Assembly (NCBI GenBank): GCA_009377585.1
Contig: WHTS01000001.1
Location: 7,269 to 71,268, forward strand
Reading direction: 5' to 3'
Source: Betaproteobacteria bacterium
Lineage (GTDB): Bacteria; Pseudomonadota; Gammaproteobacteria; Burkholderiales; WYBJ01
Length of the DNA stretch: 64,000 nt
This document shows, piece after piece, positions 52,168 through 60,080 of the stretch (position 1 is its first letter; each line of letters begins with the position of its first letter). The position numbers and the translations under genes were made by a program. The notes beneath the pieces are model-generated. The model saw nothing but the letters and a program-made list of their open reading frames with translations. It was not told where the DNA came from and did no database searches.

Positions 52168-53207
52168 GGCAGCGCGCTCGCGTTCGGCAGTCCGGTTGCG
52201 CCAGGCCGGAGCCGCCGGTAGTGCGCGCAACCGATCACGAGCAGACCCGCGACCAGCATCGTGGCGACATGCGGCTCCGGAATCGGCGTCAGCACCACTC
52301 CGCCGAGAGCGAATATCGGATTCGGCTCGCCGGTCAGGGTGAAGGGATCGGAGAACGTGCCGCTGAGGCCTTCGGCACCTCCGTTCTGTGTGATGGTTAT
52401 GGTCGCCAGGTAGCCGATCAACAGGCGATCGTTGGGCTGCAGCGTGCCGAGCTCCAGCGTCTGCAGACTCAACGGAATCTCCACCTCGCGGATGCCGTCG
52501 AACGTGGCTCCCAGGTCGAGCCCACCGACGAACGAGCTCGTGAAGCTGCGATTGCCGCCGGCATCGGTGGATAGCGTGGCGGTATAACGGCCGCCGCCCG
52601 CAGCAAGGAAGCCGACAGCTGCCGTGACTTCTGCAAAGCCGGGGAGGAGGAAATCCGGCAACGGCTCGGCCGCACCCCTGTTTTCCGCACCGACCTGAAG
52701 GTCGAACGTGACGCTCGTATTGGTGGAAAACGCATCGAGCAGCCGCCCGCCATCGACGATGAACTGCGTCCGGACTCGCGCCGGCGCGCCGGAGATGTTG
52801 ACGAATTCGTCGCTGCCGACCAGCACCTGTGCCATGAGCGTGCTTCCGGTGCCGGCGCTGAGGTTCCCGACCTGCAGGCCAACCTGACCGAAGCGACCGG
52901 CGGCCGCGGTCACGGTGTATCGGCCGGGCAAACCGATCTGGGCCAGGACGTCCTGATTGATGTCCCCGCTCGTCGTACCGAAAATCTCGTCGCTGTCGAC
53001 GACCTCGACGCCGGCGCTCGGCGTGAAGCGCGCTTCGACCTGCTGCACGACGCCGCTCTGCGCGGGCATGCTCGCGAGCAGCATCGCGCCGAACAAGAGA
53101 GCCCGCAACGCGGTGCGGCAATCGGGCGCTTTACCGTTCCCGCTGACGCTATGGGATCGCGCGGTAACCACGCATCGTCCGTGCTCAGTCCACGCAGTCG
53201 TCACCAT
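52164..53207 (-). CDS. PEP-CTERM sorting domain exported protein
   Basis: A 347 aa surface or secreted protein. The C-terminus carries a PEP-CTERM signal: PEPHVATMLVAGLLVIGCAH (from about residue 310), then YRRLRP, i.e. PEP, a hydrophobic helix and an arginine cluster. The N-terminus has a hydrophobic stretch (about 33-50, ALRALLFGAMLLASMPAQSG) after a long basic region; a later start may be the true one. The middle is beta-strand rich with many Gly, Thr and Ser, typical of exopolysaccharide-associated proteins. It requires an exosortase (EpsH/XrtA-like), which is not in this window. Function unknown. Confidence 0.85.
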   Translation of the reverse strand: MVTTAWTEHGRCVVTARSHSVSGNGKAPDCRTALRALLFGAMLLASMPAQSGVVQQVEARFTPSAGVEVVDSDEIFGTTSGDINQDVLAQIGLPGRYTVTAAAGRFGQVGLQVGNLSAGTGSTLMAQVLVGSDEFVNISGAPARVRTQFIVDGGRLLDAFSTNTSVTFDLQVGAENRGAAEPLPDFLLPGFAEVTAAVGFLAAGGGRYTATLSTDAGGNRSFTSSFVGGLDLGATFDGIREVEIPLSLQTLELGTLQPNDRLLIGYLATITITQNGGAEGLSGTFSDPFTLTGEPNPIFALGGVVLTPIPEPHVATMLVAGLLVIGCAHYRRLRPGATGLPNASALP

Positions 53208-53374
53208 ATGCCCCTCCGCGAATGTCCTGATTGCGATTTCCGAAACCTATGGCACTTCCATCGCAACGTCAGCGAGGGTTTCCTCGACCGCGTGCGCGCT
53301 CGTTCGCACCCCCAGCGGCCGATCGGGACGGATTGCGTGGGGCGCGGACCTTGGTCGCGCGCCCCACAGCTTCC

Positions 53375-54370
53375 TTACCGCTTCAACGCCAGCGCGTGGA
53401 TCACCGGCCTGTAGCGTGCGATCTCGGTTCTCAGCATCGCCGCGGCCATCTTGGGGTCCGATTTCAGGATCGGATCCACGCCCAGCTTGACCAGCGCCTG
53501 CGTGAAGGTCCGGTCGGACATGATCTGCTGCATCGTTCCGCTCAGGCGATCGATCACGCTGGACGGTGTCCCTGCCGGCACGAAGATCATGTTGAACGTA
53601 TAGGCGACCGCGCCTTCCAGGCCAGCTTCGGCCGCGGTCGGAATTTCCGGCGCACCTTGCGAGCGCTCTTCCTTGAGCACGGTAAGGGTTCGCACACGGC
53701 CCGACCGATGATGCGGTATGACGCTGCTCAGCGAAGAGCAGATCATGGGGATCTGGCCGCCCATGAGGTCCGCCACGGCCGGGCCGGCGCCTTTGTAAGG
53801 CACGTGGACGATCTTCAATCCACCCGCGCGTGTTTTGAAGATCTCGCCGCCGAGGTGGTTGATGCTGCCCACGCCGGCCGTTCCGTAGAGATACCTGTCC
53901 GGGTGCGCCTTCGCGTCCTTGATCAATTGTTCCAGCGAGCGTGCCGGCACGCTCGGATGAACCGAGATCGTCATCGGCCCGGTGGCGAGCGCGATGACCG
54001 GCGAGAAATCCTTCACCGCGTCGTACGCGATCGTGGTCATGAACGTCGGATTGATCGCGTGGGTCGACGCGGTGCCCATCAGTAGCGTGTAGCCGTCGGC
54101 TTGCGCGTTTGCGGCCTCCGTGCTGCCGATCGTCCCCGACGCGCCCGAGCGGTTGTCGATGAGTATTTGCTGGCCGAGCTTCGATGCGAGGGCATTGCCC
54201 AGTTGCCGGCTGACATTGTCGGTCTGGCCGCCGGGCGGGAAGGGCACGATGAGGCGGATGGAACGGTTCGGATAGTTTTGTGCGTGTGCCGTGGGAGCGG
54301 CAGGAAGCGCGGCGCAGGCAACGATCAAGGCTGCAGCGACGCGAGTGGACCCCAATTCGACTTGGTGCAT
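53375..54370 (-). CDS. Bug family (TctC) periplasmic solute-binding protein
   Basis: A 331 aa binding protein; the ATG beginning MHQVELGS has CGGAGGAAAT directly upstream, so 18 extra N-terminal codons in the longer frame are excluded. Signal peptide ends PTAHAQ (about residue 31). SIRLIVPFPPGGQTDNVSR, DNRSGASGTIGSTE, ADGYTLLM and HVPYKGAGPAVADLMGG are the landmarks. It is transcribed divergently from another Bug gene (54689) across a 318 bp region, an unusual pairing, and is convergent with no other gene. Confidence 0.94.
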   Translation of the reverse strand: MHQVELGSTRVAAALIVACAALPAAPTAHAQNYPNRSIRLIVPFPPGGQTDNVSRQLGNALASKLGQQILIDNRSGASGTIGSTEAANAQADGYTLLMGTASTHAINPTFMTTIAYDAVKDFSPVIALATGPMTISVHPSVPARSLEQLIKDAKAHPDRYLYGTAGVGSINHLGGEIFKTRAGGLKIVHVPYKGAGPAVADLMGGQIPMICSSLSSVIPHHRSGRVRTLTVLKEERSQGAPEIPTAAEAGLEGAVAYTFNMIFVPAGTPSSVIDRLSGTMQQIMSDRTFTQALVKLGVDPILKSDPKMAAAMLRTEIARYRPVIHALALKR

Positions 54371-54688
54371 ATTTCCTCCGTGAACAAGTGGAAATTGCGG
54401 CTGCCTGAAGCAGGCGCCGGACACCCGTCTGTGTGGTCGTGAACGAATGGAATTTCTGAGGGAAAGCCGATTCTCGAGAGTGGGACGCTCCTGGTGATCA
54501 AAATGTGGACTCGATCGTCACCGATTGCTCGCCGTCCGGCAAGCCGATAAGGTCCGTACGGCGAGCGGCGGAGAAGTGCCGCGTACGAGAGGACCCCGTG
54601 ACCACTCAGGGCCGTTCGATTATGCTCGCTGCCATTCCCGATTCGAGCACACGCAATTCGCCATGTTCACGTTCAGAGGGGAAAGTGC
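54371..54688. other. divergent promoter region between two Bug genes
   Basis: 318 bp between the starts of a leftward and a rightward Bug gene, with GGAGGAAAT at the left end (minus strand) and GAGGGGAAA at the right. Somewhat AT-richer than surrounding genes. No coding sequence or obvious operator palindrome recognised; a shared regulator site would be expected here. Confidence 0.5.
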
Positions 54689-55660
54689 ATGCGATACCGA
54701 TTGAGATGGGCTGCGATGGCGATCACGCTGCTTGGTACGGTGGGCGCTCAGGCTCAGTCATACCCCAGCAAGCCGATTCGTATCGTCGTGCCGTTCTCGG
54801 CCGGCGGTCCGACCGATATCACGACGCGTAATATTGCGCCGCGGCTGACCGAGCTTCTGGGTCAGCCCGTCGTGGTCGACAATCGTGCCGGCGCCAACGG
54901 CATCATCGGCGCCGAAGTGGTGGCGCACGCACCGCCCGATGGCTATACCCTGTTGATGGCCACCGCGAGCGTGGCCGCGATCAACATGGTCACCTACAGG
55001 AAACCGCCCTACGACACCCTGCGCGACCTGCAGGCGCTGTCGCCGATCATGACCACCGCAAGCCTGCTGGTGGTGCACCCGTCGATGCCCGTCAAGACCC
55101 TGCAGGATCTGGTCGCCCTGGCGAAAGCCAAGCCCGCTTCGATCACGTTCGGCTCGGCCGGGACCGGCGGCACCTTGCACCTGCTGCTCGAGATGCTGCT
55201 CCACGAGGCGCACATCAAGATCACGCACGTGCCTTACAAGGGCGCCGCACCCGCGGTAGCCGATCTGCTTGGCGGTCAGATCAACGGCATGTTCGTCGAC
55301 CTGCCGGTCATCTCTCCCTACGTGAAATCGGGCAAGTTGCGCGCCCTCGCAGTGGCGGCGAAGCAGCGCTCGCAGTACTTTCGCGATGTGCCGACCACCA
55401 AGGAAGCAGGCTATCCCGGCGTCGAGATGACGAACTATTACGGATTGCTGGTGACGGCCAAGACGCCGCCTGCAATCGTCAAGAAGCTGCACGATGCGAT
55501 CGTGGCGGCGGTCAAGACGCCAGCCGTGCGCGACAAGCTCATGGAGGTCGGTGCGGATCCAAAGACCATGGGCATGGACGAATTCACCCGCTTCATTCGC
55601 GACGATATCGCCAAGTGGGAGAAGCTCATCAAGACGGTCGGCATCAAGATCGAGCGCTAG
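54689..55660 (+). CDS. Bug family (TctC) periplasmic solute-binding protein
   Basis: A 323 aa binding protein with GAGGGGAAA 5' of its ATG. Signal peptide ends GAQAQS (about residue 23). KPIRIVVPFSAGGPTDITTR, DNRAGANGIIGAE, PPDGYTLLMA, HVPYKGAAPAVADLLGG and LIKTVGIKIE show the standard Bug pattern. It is divergent from the Bug at 53375 and convergent (10 bp between stops) with a bicupin gene. This copy has the classical PFxxGGxxD pocket loop, unlike the GSAPGSGPDI pair. Confidence 0.95.
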   Translation: MRYRLRWAAMAITLLGTVGAQAQSYPSKPIRIVVPFSAGGPTDITTRNIAPRLTELLGQPVVVDNRAGANGIIGAEVVAHAPPDGYTLLMATASVAAINMVTYRKPPYDTLRDLQALSPIMTTASLLVVHPSMPVKTLQDLVALAKAKPASITFGSAGTGGTLHLLLEMLLHEAHIKITHVPYKGAAPAVADLLGGQINGMFVDLPVISPYVKSGKLRALAVAAKQRSQYFRDVPTTKEAGYPGVEMTNYYGLLVTAKTPPAIVKKLHDAIVAAVKTPAVRDKLMEVGADPKTMGMDEFTRFIRDDIAKWEKLIKTVGIKIER

Positions 55661-55670
55661 CCCAACCGCA

Positions 55671-56612
55671 TCACGCGGCCCGGAAGCGCACGTTCTCGGG
55701 TACGGGCTCGCCGACGATCATCATGAACTGCGCGTCGCCGAAGCCGTCGTTCCTGAAATAGTGCGGCTGGCCCGGCGGATTCAGGATGAGGTCTTTCGGC
55801 CCGAGGCGTTGTTCGACGATGACGCCGTTGTCCTCCCAGCCGCCGGTAATGCAGCCTTCGAGGACCAGGTAGGCCTCCTCGACCGAACGTTCGTAGGCGC
55901 GCACGCCGGCCCCGCGCGGCAGGGACACGAGATCCTTGCGATAGCTGCCGGCAGGCGCGCCGCCTTCGCCGATATAGGTGAGCTTGCCGAACCCCGCTTC
56001 GTGCCACTGCGGCTTCTGCTGGCTGTAGCGCACGATGTGCTGCGCGAGCAGGCGATGCCGCGGGTCGCTGCTTTCCCGGGACAGCAGATACGTCTTGCCC
56101 GGCTGTGCACCGAAGGCCCTGGCGATTTCGGGACTGTGCGTCTTCGGGTGACAGACGTATTGCGGCGGGTTCGGGCGCGCGCTTCCCAGCATGATGGAGA
56201 CCAGCACGGGCTCGACCCCGTCGTTCCTGAAGCCGTGCGCGATGTTGCTTGCCTGCAGCACCATGTCTTTGGGACCGAGCCGCGCGAGGATGACTTCGCC
56301 CTCCCATTCCCAGCCGACGGTGAGTACGCCCTCGATGACGAGAAACGCTTCTTCGACCTCGTGCGCGTGCGATGCCCCGTATTTGCCGACCGGCTGGTGC
56401 ACCATGCTCAGCGTGAAGTGATCGGGCGTGAGTGTGGAGGGGTCGTCGATCTTCGGCGAGCCGCCCGCGCCGATGTAACGGATCTGCGAGCGCGCCAGCT
56501 CGGGAAAGCCGCGGCTTGCGGGAAACGCGTCCCAGTCGTGCACCTTGTCGGCATGACGCCCGACGCGTGCCTTCATGCGCGCCGCCAGATTGTCTTCCAG
56601 TACCGCAGTCAT
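55671..56612 (-). CDS. bicupin domain protein
   Basis: A 313 aa protein made of two cupin barrels. The first (about 60-140) includes HQPVGKYGASHAHEVEEAFL, a G(X)5HXH-type motif with His-x-His and a Glu three residues on, and HGFRNDG with a further histidine. The second (about 205-300) has EEAYLVLEGCITGGWEDNGV and QPHYFRNDGFGD but lacks the HxH pair, so only the N-terminal barrel is likely to bind metal. Bicupins include gentisate- or dioxygenase-like enzymes, isomerases and regulatory folds. The next gene downstream on the transcript is none; upstream is a Bug gene (56750). Confidence 0.85.
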   Translation of the reverse strand: MTAVLEDNLAARMKARVGRHADKVHDWDAFPASRGFPELARSQIRYIGAGGSPKIDDPSTLTPDHFTLSMVHQPVGKYGASHAHEVEEAFLVIEGVLTVGWEWEGEVILARLGPKDMVLQASNIAHGFRNDGVEPVLVSIMLGSARPNPPQYVCHPKTHSPEIARAFGAQPGKTYLLSRESSDPRHRLLAQHIVRYSQQKPQWHEAGFGKLTYIGEGGAPAGSYRKDLVSLPRGAGVRAYERSVEEAYLVLEGCITGGWEDNGVIVEQRLGPKDLILNPPGQPHYFRNDGFGDAQFMMIVGEPVPENVRFRAA

Positions 56613-56640
56613 TTCATTTCTCCTGCAGGCAATTCTTCGC

Positions 56641-56679
56641 TCCCCTCTCCCTTAGGGAGAGGGGCTGGGGGTGAGGGAG
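56641..56679. repeat. CCCTCTCC/GGGAGAGGG hairpin repeat, copy 4
   Basis: TCCCCTCTCCCTTAGGGAGA followed by GGGGCTGGGGGTGAGGG. Same core as the other three copies. It lies in the gap between the Bug end (56750) and bicupin start (56612) on the leftward transcript, where it could attenuate or terminate. Confidence 0.75.
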
Positions 56680-56749
56680 GAGGGAGGATCGAGGGTGTGA
56701 GGCATTCCAGGGTAGTTCGATTCACTGTTCGAGTCGGATGTCGATGCCG

Positions 56750-57712
56750 TCACTCGAGCTTCACGTTCGCTTCACGCACGACCCGCCGCCATTTCGCGCT
56801 GTCCTGCTTGATGAACTCGGTGAATTGCGCGGGTGTATTTAGCACGAGGTCGAGCTCGGCCTTGGCGTACGCACGGCGCGCAGCTTCGGATTTCGATACG
56901 CGCGTGATCTCGCGGTACAGGGTATCGATGATCTCCGGCGGCGTGCCGCCGGGCGCGAGAATGCCGTAGTAGTTGACGGCCACGAGCTCTGGCATGCCCT
57001 GCTCGATCGCCGTGGGTACGTCGGGCAGATCGGGCTCGCGCTTCGTGCCCAGGGTGGCGATGACGCGCAGCTTGTTGGTCGGAATGAACTGGGCGACGCT
57101 CGTCTTCGCCCCGATGACCACGTCCACGTCGCCGCGCACGAGGTCGAGCACGGCGAAGGTCGCCGACTTGTACGGCACCTGCGTCAACTTCACTTTTGCG
57201 AGGATGCAGAAGAGCTCCGTGACCAGGTGGTTGGTCGATCCCTGCCCCGACGAGCCGTAGGTGAGCTTGCCCCCATGCGCGCGCGCTTCCTTGATGAAGT
57301 CGCGGATGTTCCTCGCCGGCACTACCGGGTGAACGACCATGAGGTTGGCGATGTTGCCGATCAGGGTGATGGGCGCGAAGTCGCGCAACGCATCGAGCTT
57401 GAGGCTCGGGCGCACGATCGGAGCGATCGTCAGTATCGGCGAGGCGACCAGCAGCGTATGACCATCGGGCGGCGCTTTCGCGACCATTTCGAGCGCGATG
57501 CTGCCGCCGGCGCCGGGGCGAGGCTCGGCGGTGATGCCTTGCTTGAACGTGTCGCGTAAGCCGTCGGAGAGAACCTGGCCGATGACGAAGCCCGAGCCGG
57601 TCGGGAAAGGCAGGATGAGCCTCACGCCCTTCGACGGAAACGCCTGTGCGTAGCCGTCGATTGCTGCCGAGAACAAGATCACTGCCGTGAGCAACTGCTT
57701 GATCGACACCAT
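56750..57712 (-). CDS. Bug family (TctC) periplasmic solute-binding protein
   Basis: A 320 aa binding protein. The ATG starting MVSIKQLL has GGGAGGC upstream; a longer in-frame version would read through the inverted repeat and is rejected. Signal peptide ends GYAQA (about residue 23). The pocket loop is ILPFPTGSGFVIGQVL rather than PFxxGGxxD, with EPRPGAGGSIAL, PPDGHTLLVA and QVPYKSATFAVLDLVRG after it. It is transcribed with, or just downstream of, the TctAB permease gene, but the gap of 199 bp contains a 19-bp inverted repeat. Confidence 0.93.
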   Translation of the reverse strand: MVSIKQLLTAVILFSAAIDGYAQAFPSKGVRLILPFPTGSGFVIGQVLSDGLRDTFKQGITAEPRPGAGGSIALEMVAKAPPDGHTLLVASPILTIAPIVRPSLKLDALRDFAPITLIGNIANLMVVHPVVPARNIRDFIKEARAHGGKLTYGSSGQGSTNHLVTELFCILAKVKLTQVPYKSATFAVLDLVRGDVDVVIGAKTSVAQFIPTNKLRVIATLGTKREPDLPDVPTAIEQGMPELVAVNYYGILAPGGTPPEIIDTLYREITRVSKSEAARRAYAKAELDLVLNTPAQFTEFIKQDSAKWRRVVREANVKLE

Positions 57713-57741
57713 GCCTCCCGATGGGGGTCTTACATTTGGGG

Positions 57742-57815
57742 GTCTTGCATCTTGCAGCGGCGATCGCATCCGCCTTGGGGGCTTGCAGCTTGCATCCCGC
57801 TGCAAGATGCAAGAC
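57742..57815. repeat. 19-bp perfect inverted repeat, REP/RAYT-like
   Basis: GTCTTGCATCTTGCAGCGG at 57742-57760 is matched exactly by its complement CCGCTGCAAGATGCAAGAC at 57797-57815, 36 bp apart, each flanked outward by GGGG/CCTGACCCC. A further GGGGTCTTACATTTG half-copy lies just to the left. The GGGGTCAGGTCTTGCAT-like outer sequence resembles repeats I associate with REP-associated tyrosine transposases, but no such gene is here. Confidence 0.7.
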
Positions 57816-57911
57816 CTGACCCCATATCCGTGCTGACCCTCGTGAATTGCGCGTGCGCTGACCCGCTCAGAGTCTACACCGGCATGCGCAAGGCAAGAAC
57901 TGGGACGGCGA

Positions 57912-59888
57912 TCAGTCGAACGGCCACGGCATCGGCAGCAGCCACTGCAGAATGCCCCTCGGGTACTCGAGCCCGAGCATGTGGCTCAAGAAGGCGAACA
58001 GGACGATGGAGCCCGAAGCGGCCAGCGCGGCCTTATACCATTTGGTTCGCCCCTTGATGATCAGGAACGTGGTGATGAATGCGTAGATGCCGAGCACGAA
58101 GCCGACCAGGCCGATGGCGCCGAGCATGCCCAGCATCCACGCCTGGTAGTGCCAGTCGCTATACAGCGGTTTGTCCTCGCCTTGCAACCCGCGCTCGCTG
58201 TCGTAGAAGAGGTAGGACGGTGCCTTCTTCTTGCGCAGGAAGACAACGAACATCGTACCCAGTAGGACAAGCGCGATCAGCGCGACCGACAGCGGAAAGA
58301 CACCGCCCAGGAACGTGAGTCCGAACGACACGTAGGCCACGTATACGGCGCAGGCGAAGACCACGGCGAGGAAGCACAGCTGCGGTCCAAGCCCGACGGG
58401 CGCGTGCGGCCCGTCCGGGGTAAGCGGCGCGCGCCGCGGCCGCACGCGCACCGCCACGAAGATGGACAGAACGATCAGCGCGAGAATGATTTGCACGCCG
58501 GTGCGCTCCAGGAAGCTGTAGCCGTAGACCTGGATCGATTGGTAAAGCACCACTTCGAGCCGCGGCGACAGCACGAAGCCGATCAGCAGCGCCGGCGGCG
58601 ACCAGCCGAAGCGCTTCATGTACACCCCCAGCACGCCGAGCACGAACAGCGTGATCAGGTCGGGCCAGACGCGCGTGACCTGGTAAGCCGCGAAATAGAT
58701 GATCCCGATCATGAACGGCGCGAGCAGCGCGAAAGGCACCAGGGTGAGCCGCGCGATCGGCTTGGCAAGGATGAGGCAGATGCCCGCGCCGAGGACGTTG
58801 GCGAGCGCCAGCGACCAGACGATGACGAAGGTGAGATCGAGGTGACGGGTCATCATGCCCACGCCGGGCTCGATGCCCATCAGGATGAGCGCGCCGAGGA
58901 ACAACGCCATGCTCGCGGAGCCGGGGATGCCGAACATGAGCGTCGGGATGAGCTGACCGCCGTTGTCCGAATTGTTGGCCGACTCGGGCGCGATCACGCC
59001 GCGGATGTCGCCCTTGCCGAGGTTGTCGCGATCCTTGGTGGTCTGCACCATGTGCCCATAGGCGATCCAGGTGATGATCGGGCCGCCCATGCCCGGCAAC
59101 GCGCCCAGCATCGTGCCGATGGAAGAGCAGCGCAGGACCAGCCCGAAATGCCGCAGCGTCTCGAAGAATCCGCGCAAGGTGCCGGCGCCGAGCTTCTGGG
59201 TCGAGGAGATGCGCACGCGCGTGCGCAGGATCTCCACGATCTCCGGGATCGCGAACATGGCGAGCCCGACGATCACCACCGAAATGCCGTCGCTCAGGTA
59301 AATGGTATCGAAATCGAAGCGGTACTCGCCGGTGGCGCGCGAAGTGCCGACCGAGCCCAGCAGCAGACCGAAAGCGCAGGTGGCGAGCCCCTTGAGCGGG
59401 CTCGCCCCGGTCATCATGCCGATCATCGTGAGTGCGAGGATGATCAGCATCAGCATCTCGCCGAAACCGATGCCGAGGATGATCGGGCGCGCGAACTGGA
59501 CCGCCAGGGTGAGGACCAGGGCGCCGAACAGCCCGCCGATGAGCGAGGCGGAGAACGCGGCGCCCAGCGCCCGCGCCGCCTCACCGCGTTTGGCCATGGG
59601 AAAGCCGTCGAGGATGGTCGCTTGCGAGGAGGAGCTGCCGGGAATGCCCATGAGCACCGCCGGAAAGGTGTCGGCGGTGTTGTTGACGGCCAGCAGCCCG
59701 ATCATCATTGCCAGCACCGGTCCCGGATCCTTGCCGAACACGAACGGCAGCAGCAGTGCCATCATCGCCGTTCCGCCCAGGCCGGGCAGCAGGCCGATCA
59801 TCAGGCCAAGGAACGTTCCGATGCTCAGAAAAAAAAAGTGCTCCGGCGTGAACATCTGAGCGAGGGCTGCCAGGATGATATCGATCAT
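57912..59888 (-). CDS. tripartite tricarboxylate transporter permease, TctA-TctB fusion
   Basis: A 658 aa membrane protein. Residues 1-490 are a full TctA: GLLPGLGGTAMMALLLPFVF (32-51), MGIPGSSSSQATILDG, GALPGMGGPIITW (262-274), APESANNSDNGG (300-311) and FGIPGSASMALFLG. Residues about 500-658 have four more helices (about 503-523, 528-550, 583-610, 622-642) and end LEYPRGILQWLLPMPWPF, the characteristic C-terminus of the small subunit TctB. TctA and TctB are normally separate genes, so this is an apparent natural fusion. Two TctC genes lie upstream on the same strand. Together they form a proton- or sodium-driven importer of organic acids, the only TTT permease in the window and possibly shared by other Bugs. 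Confidence 0.93.
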   Translation of the reverse strand: MIDIILAALAQMFTPEHFFFLSIGTFLGLMIGLLPGLGGTAMMALLLPFVFGKDPGPVLAMMIGLLAVNNTADTFPAVLMGIPGSSSSQATILDGFPMAKRGEAARALGAAFSASLIGGLFGALVLTLAVQFARPIILGIGFGEMLMLIILALTMIGMMTGASPLKGLATCAFGLLLGSVGTSRATGEYRFDFDTIYLSDGISVVIVGLAMFAIPEIVEILRTRVRISSTQKLGAGTLRGFFETLRHFGLVLRCSSIGTMLGALPGMGGPIITWIAYGHMVQTTKDRDNLGKGDIRGVIAPESANNSDNGGQLIPTLMFGIPGSASMALFLGALILMGIEPGVGMMTRHLDLTFVIVWSLALANVLGAGICLILAKPIARLTLVPFALLAPFMIGIIYFAAYQVTRVWPDLITLFVLGVLGVYMKRFGWSPPALLIGFVLSPRLEVVLYQSIQVYGYSFLERTGVQIILALIVLSIFVAVRVRPRRAPLTPDGPHAPVGLGPQLCFLAVVFACAVYVAYVSFGLTFLGGVFPLSVALIALVLLGTMFVVFLRKKKAPSYLFYDSERGLQGEDKPLYSDWHYQAWMLGMLGAIGLVGFVLGIYAFITTFLIIKGRTKWYKAALAASGSIVLFAFLSHMLGLEYPRGILQWLLPMPWPFD

Positions 59889-60024
59889 GGGTTTTCCCGA
59901 CTTTCATGCGCCGTGAAGCGGGCACGAGGCGCGCGCCGTTCGCCGACTCGCGGGCGAAACGAGAGCGCGACGACTGCCGGACCCGCGCGGGCGGACAGGA
60001 TGGAGGCAGAGGGTTTCGACGCGT

Positions 60025-60053
60025 GCGAGCCCGGCATGCTTTGCCGGGCTCGC
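60025..60053. terminator. hairpin between tctC-like and tctAB-like genes
   Basis: A 12-bp perfect stem GCGAGCCCGGCA / TGCCGGGCTCGC with a 5-base loop, 28 bp after the leftward TctC stop. No T-run, so it may protect or attenuate the upstream TctC message rather than fully terminate it; TctC is usually needed in excess over TctA. Confidence 0.5.
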
Positions 60054-60080
60054 TGGGCGTGCGCTTCTTCTAGTGCGGCG

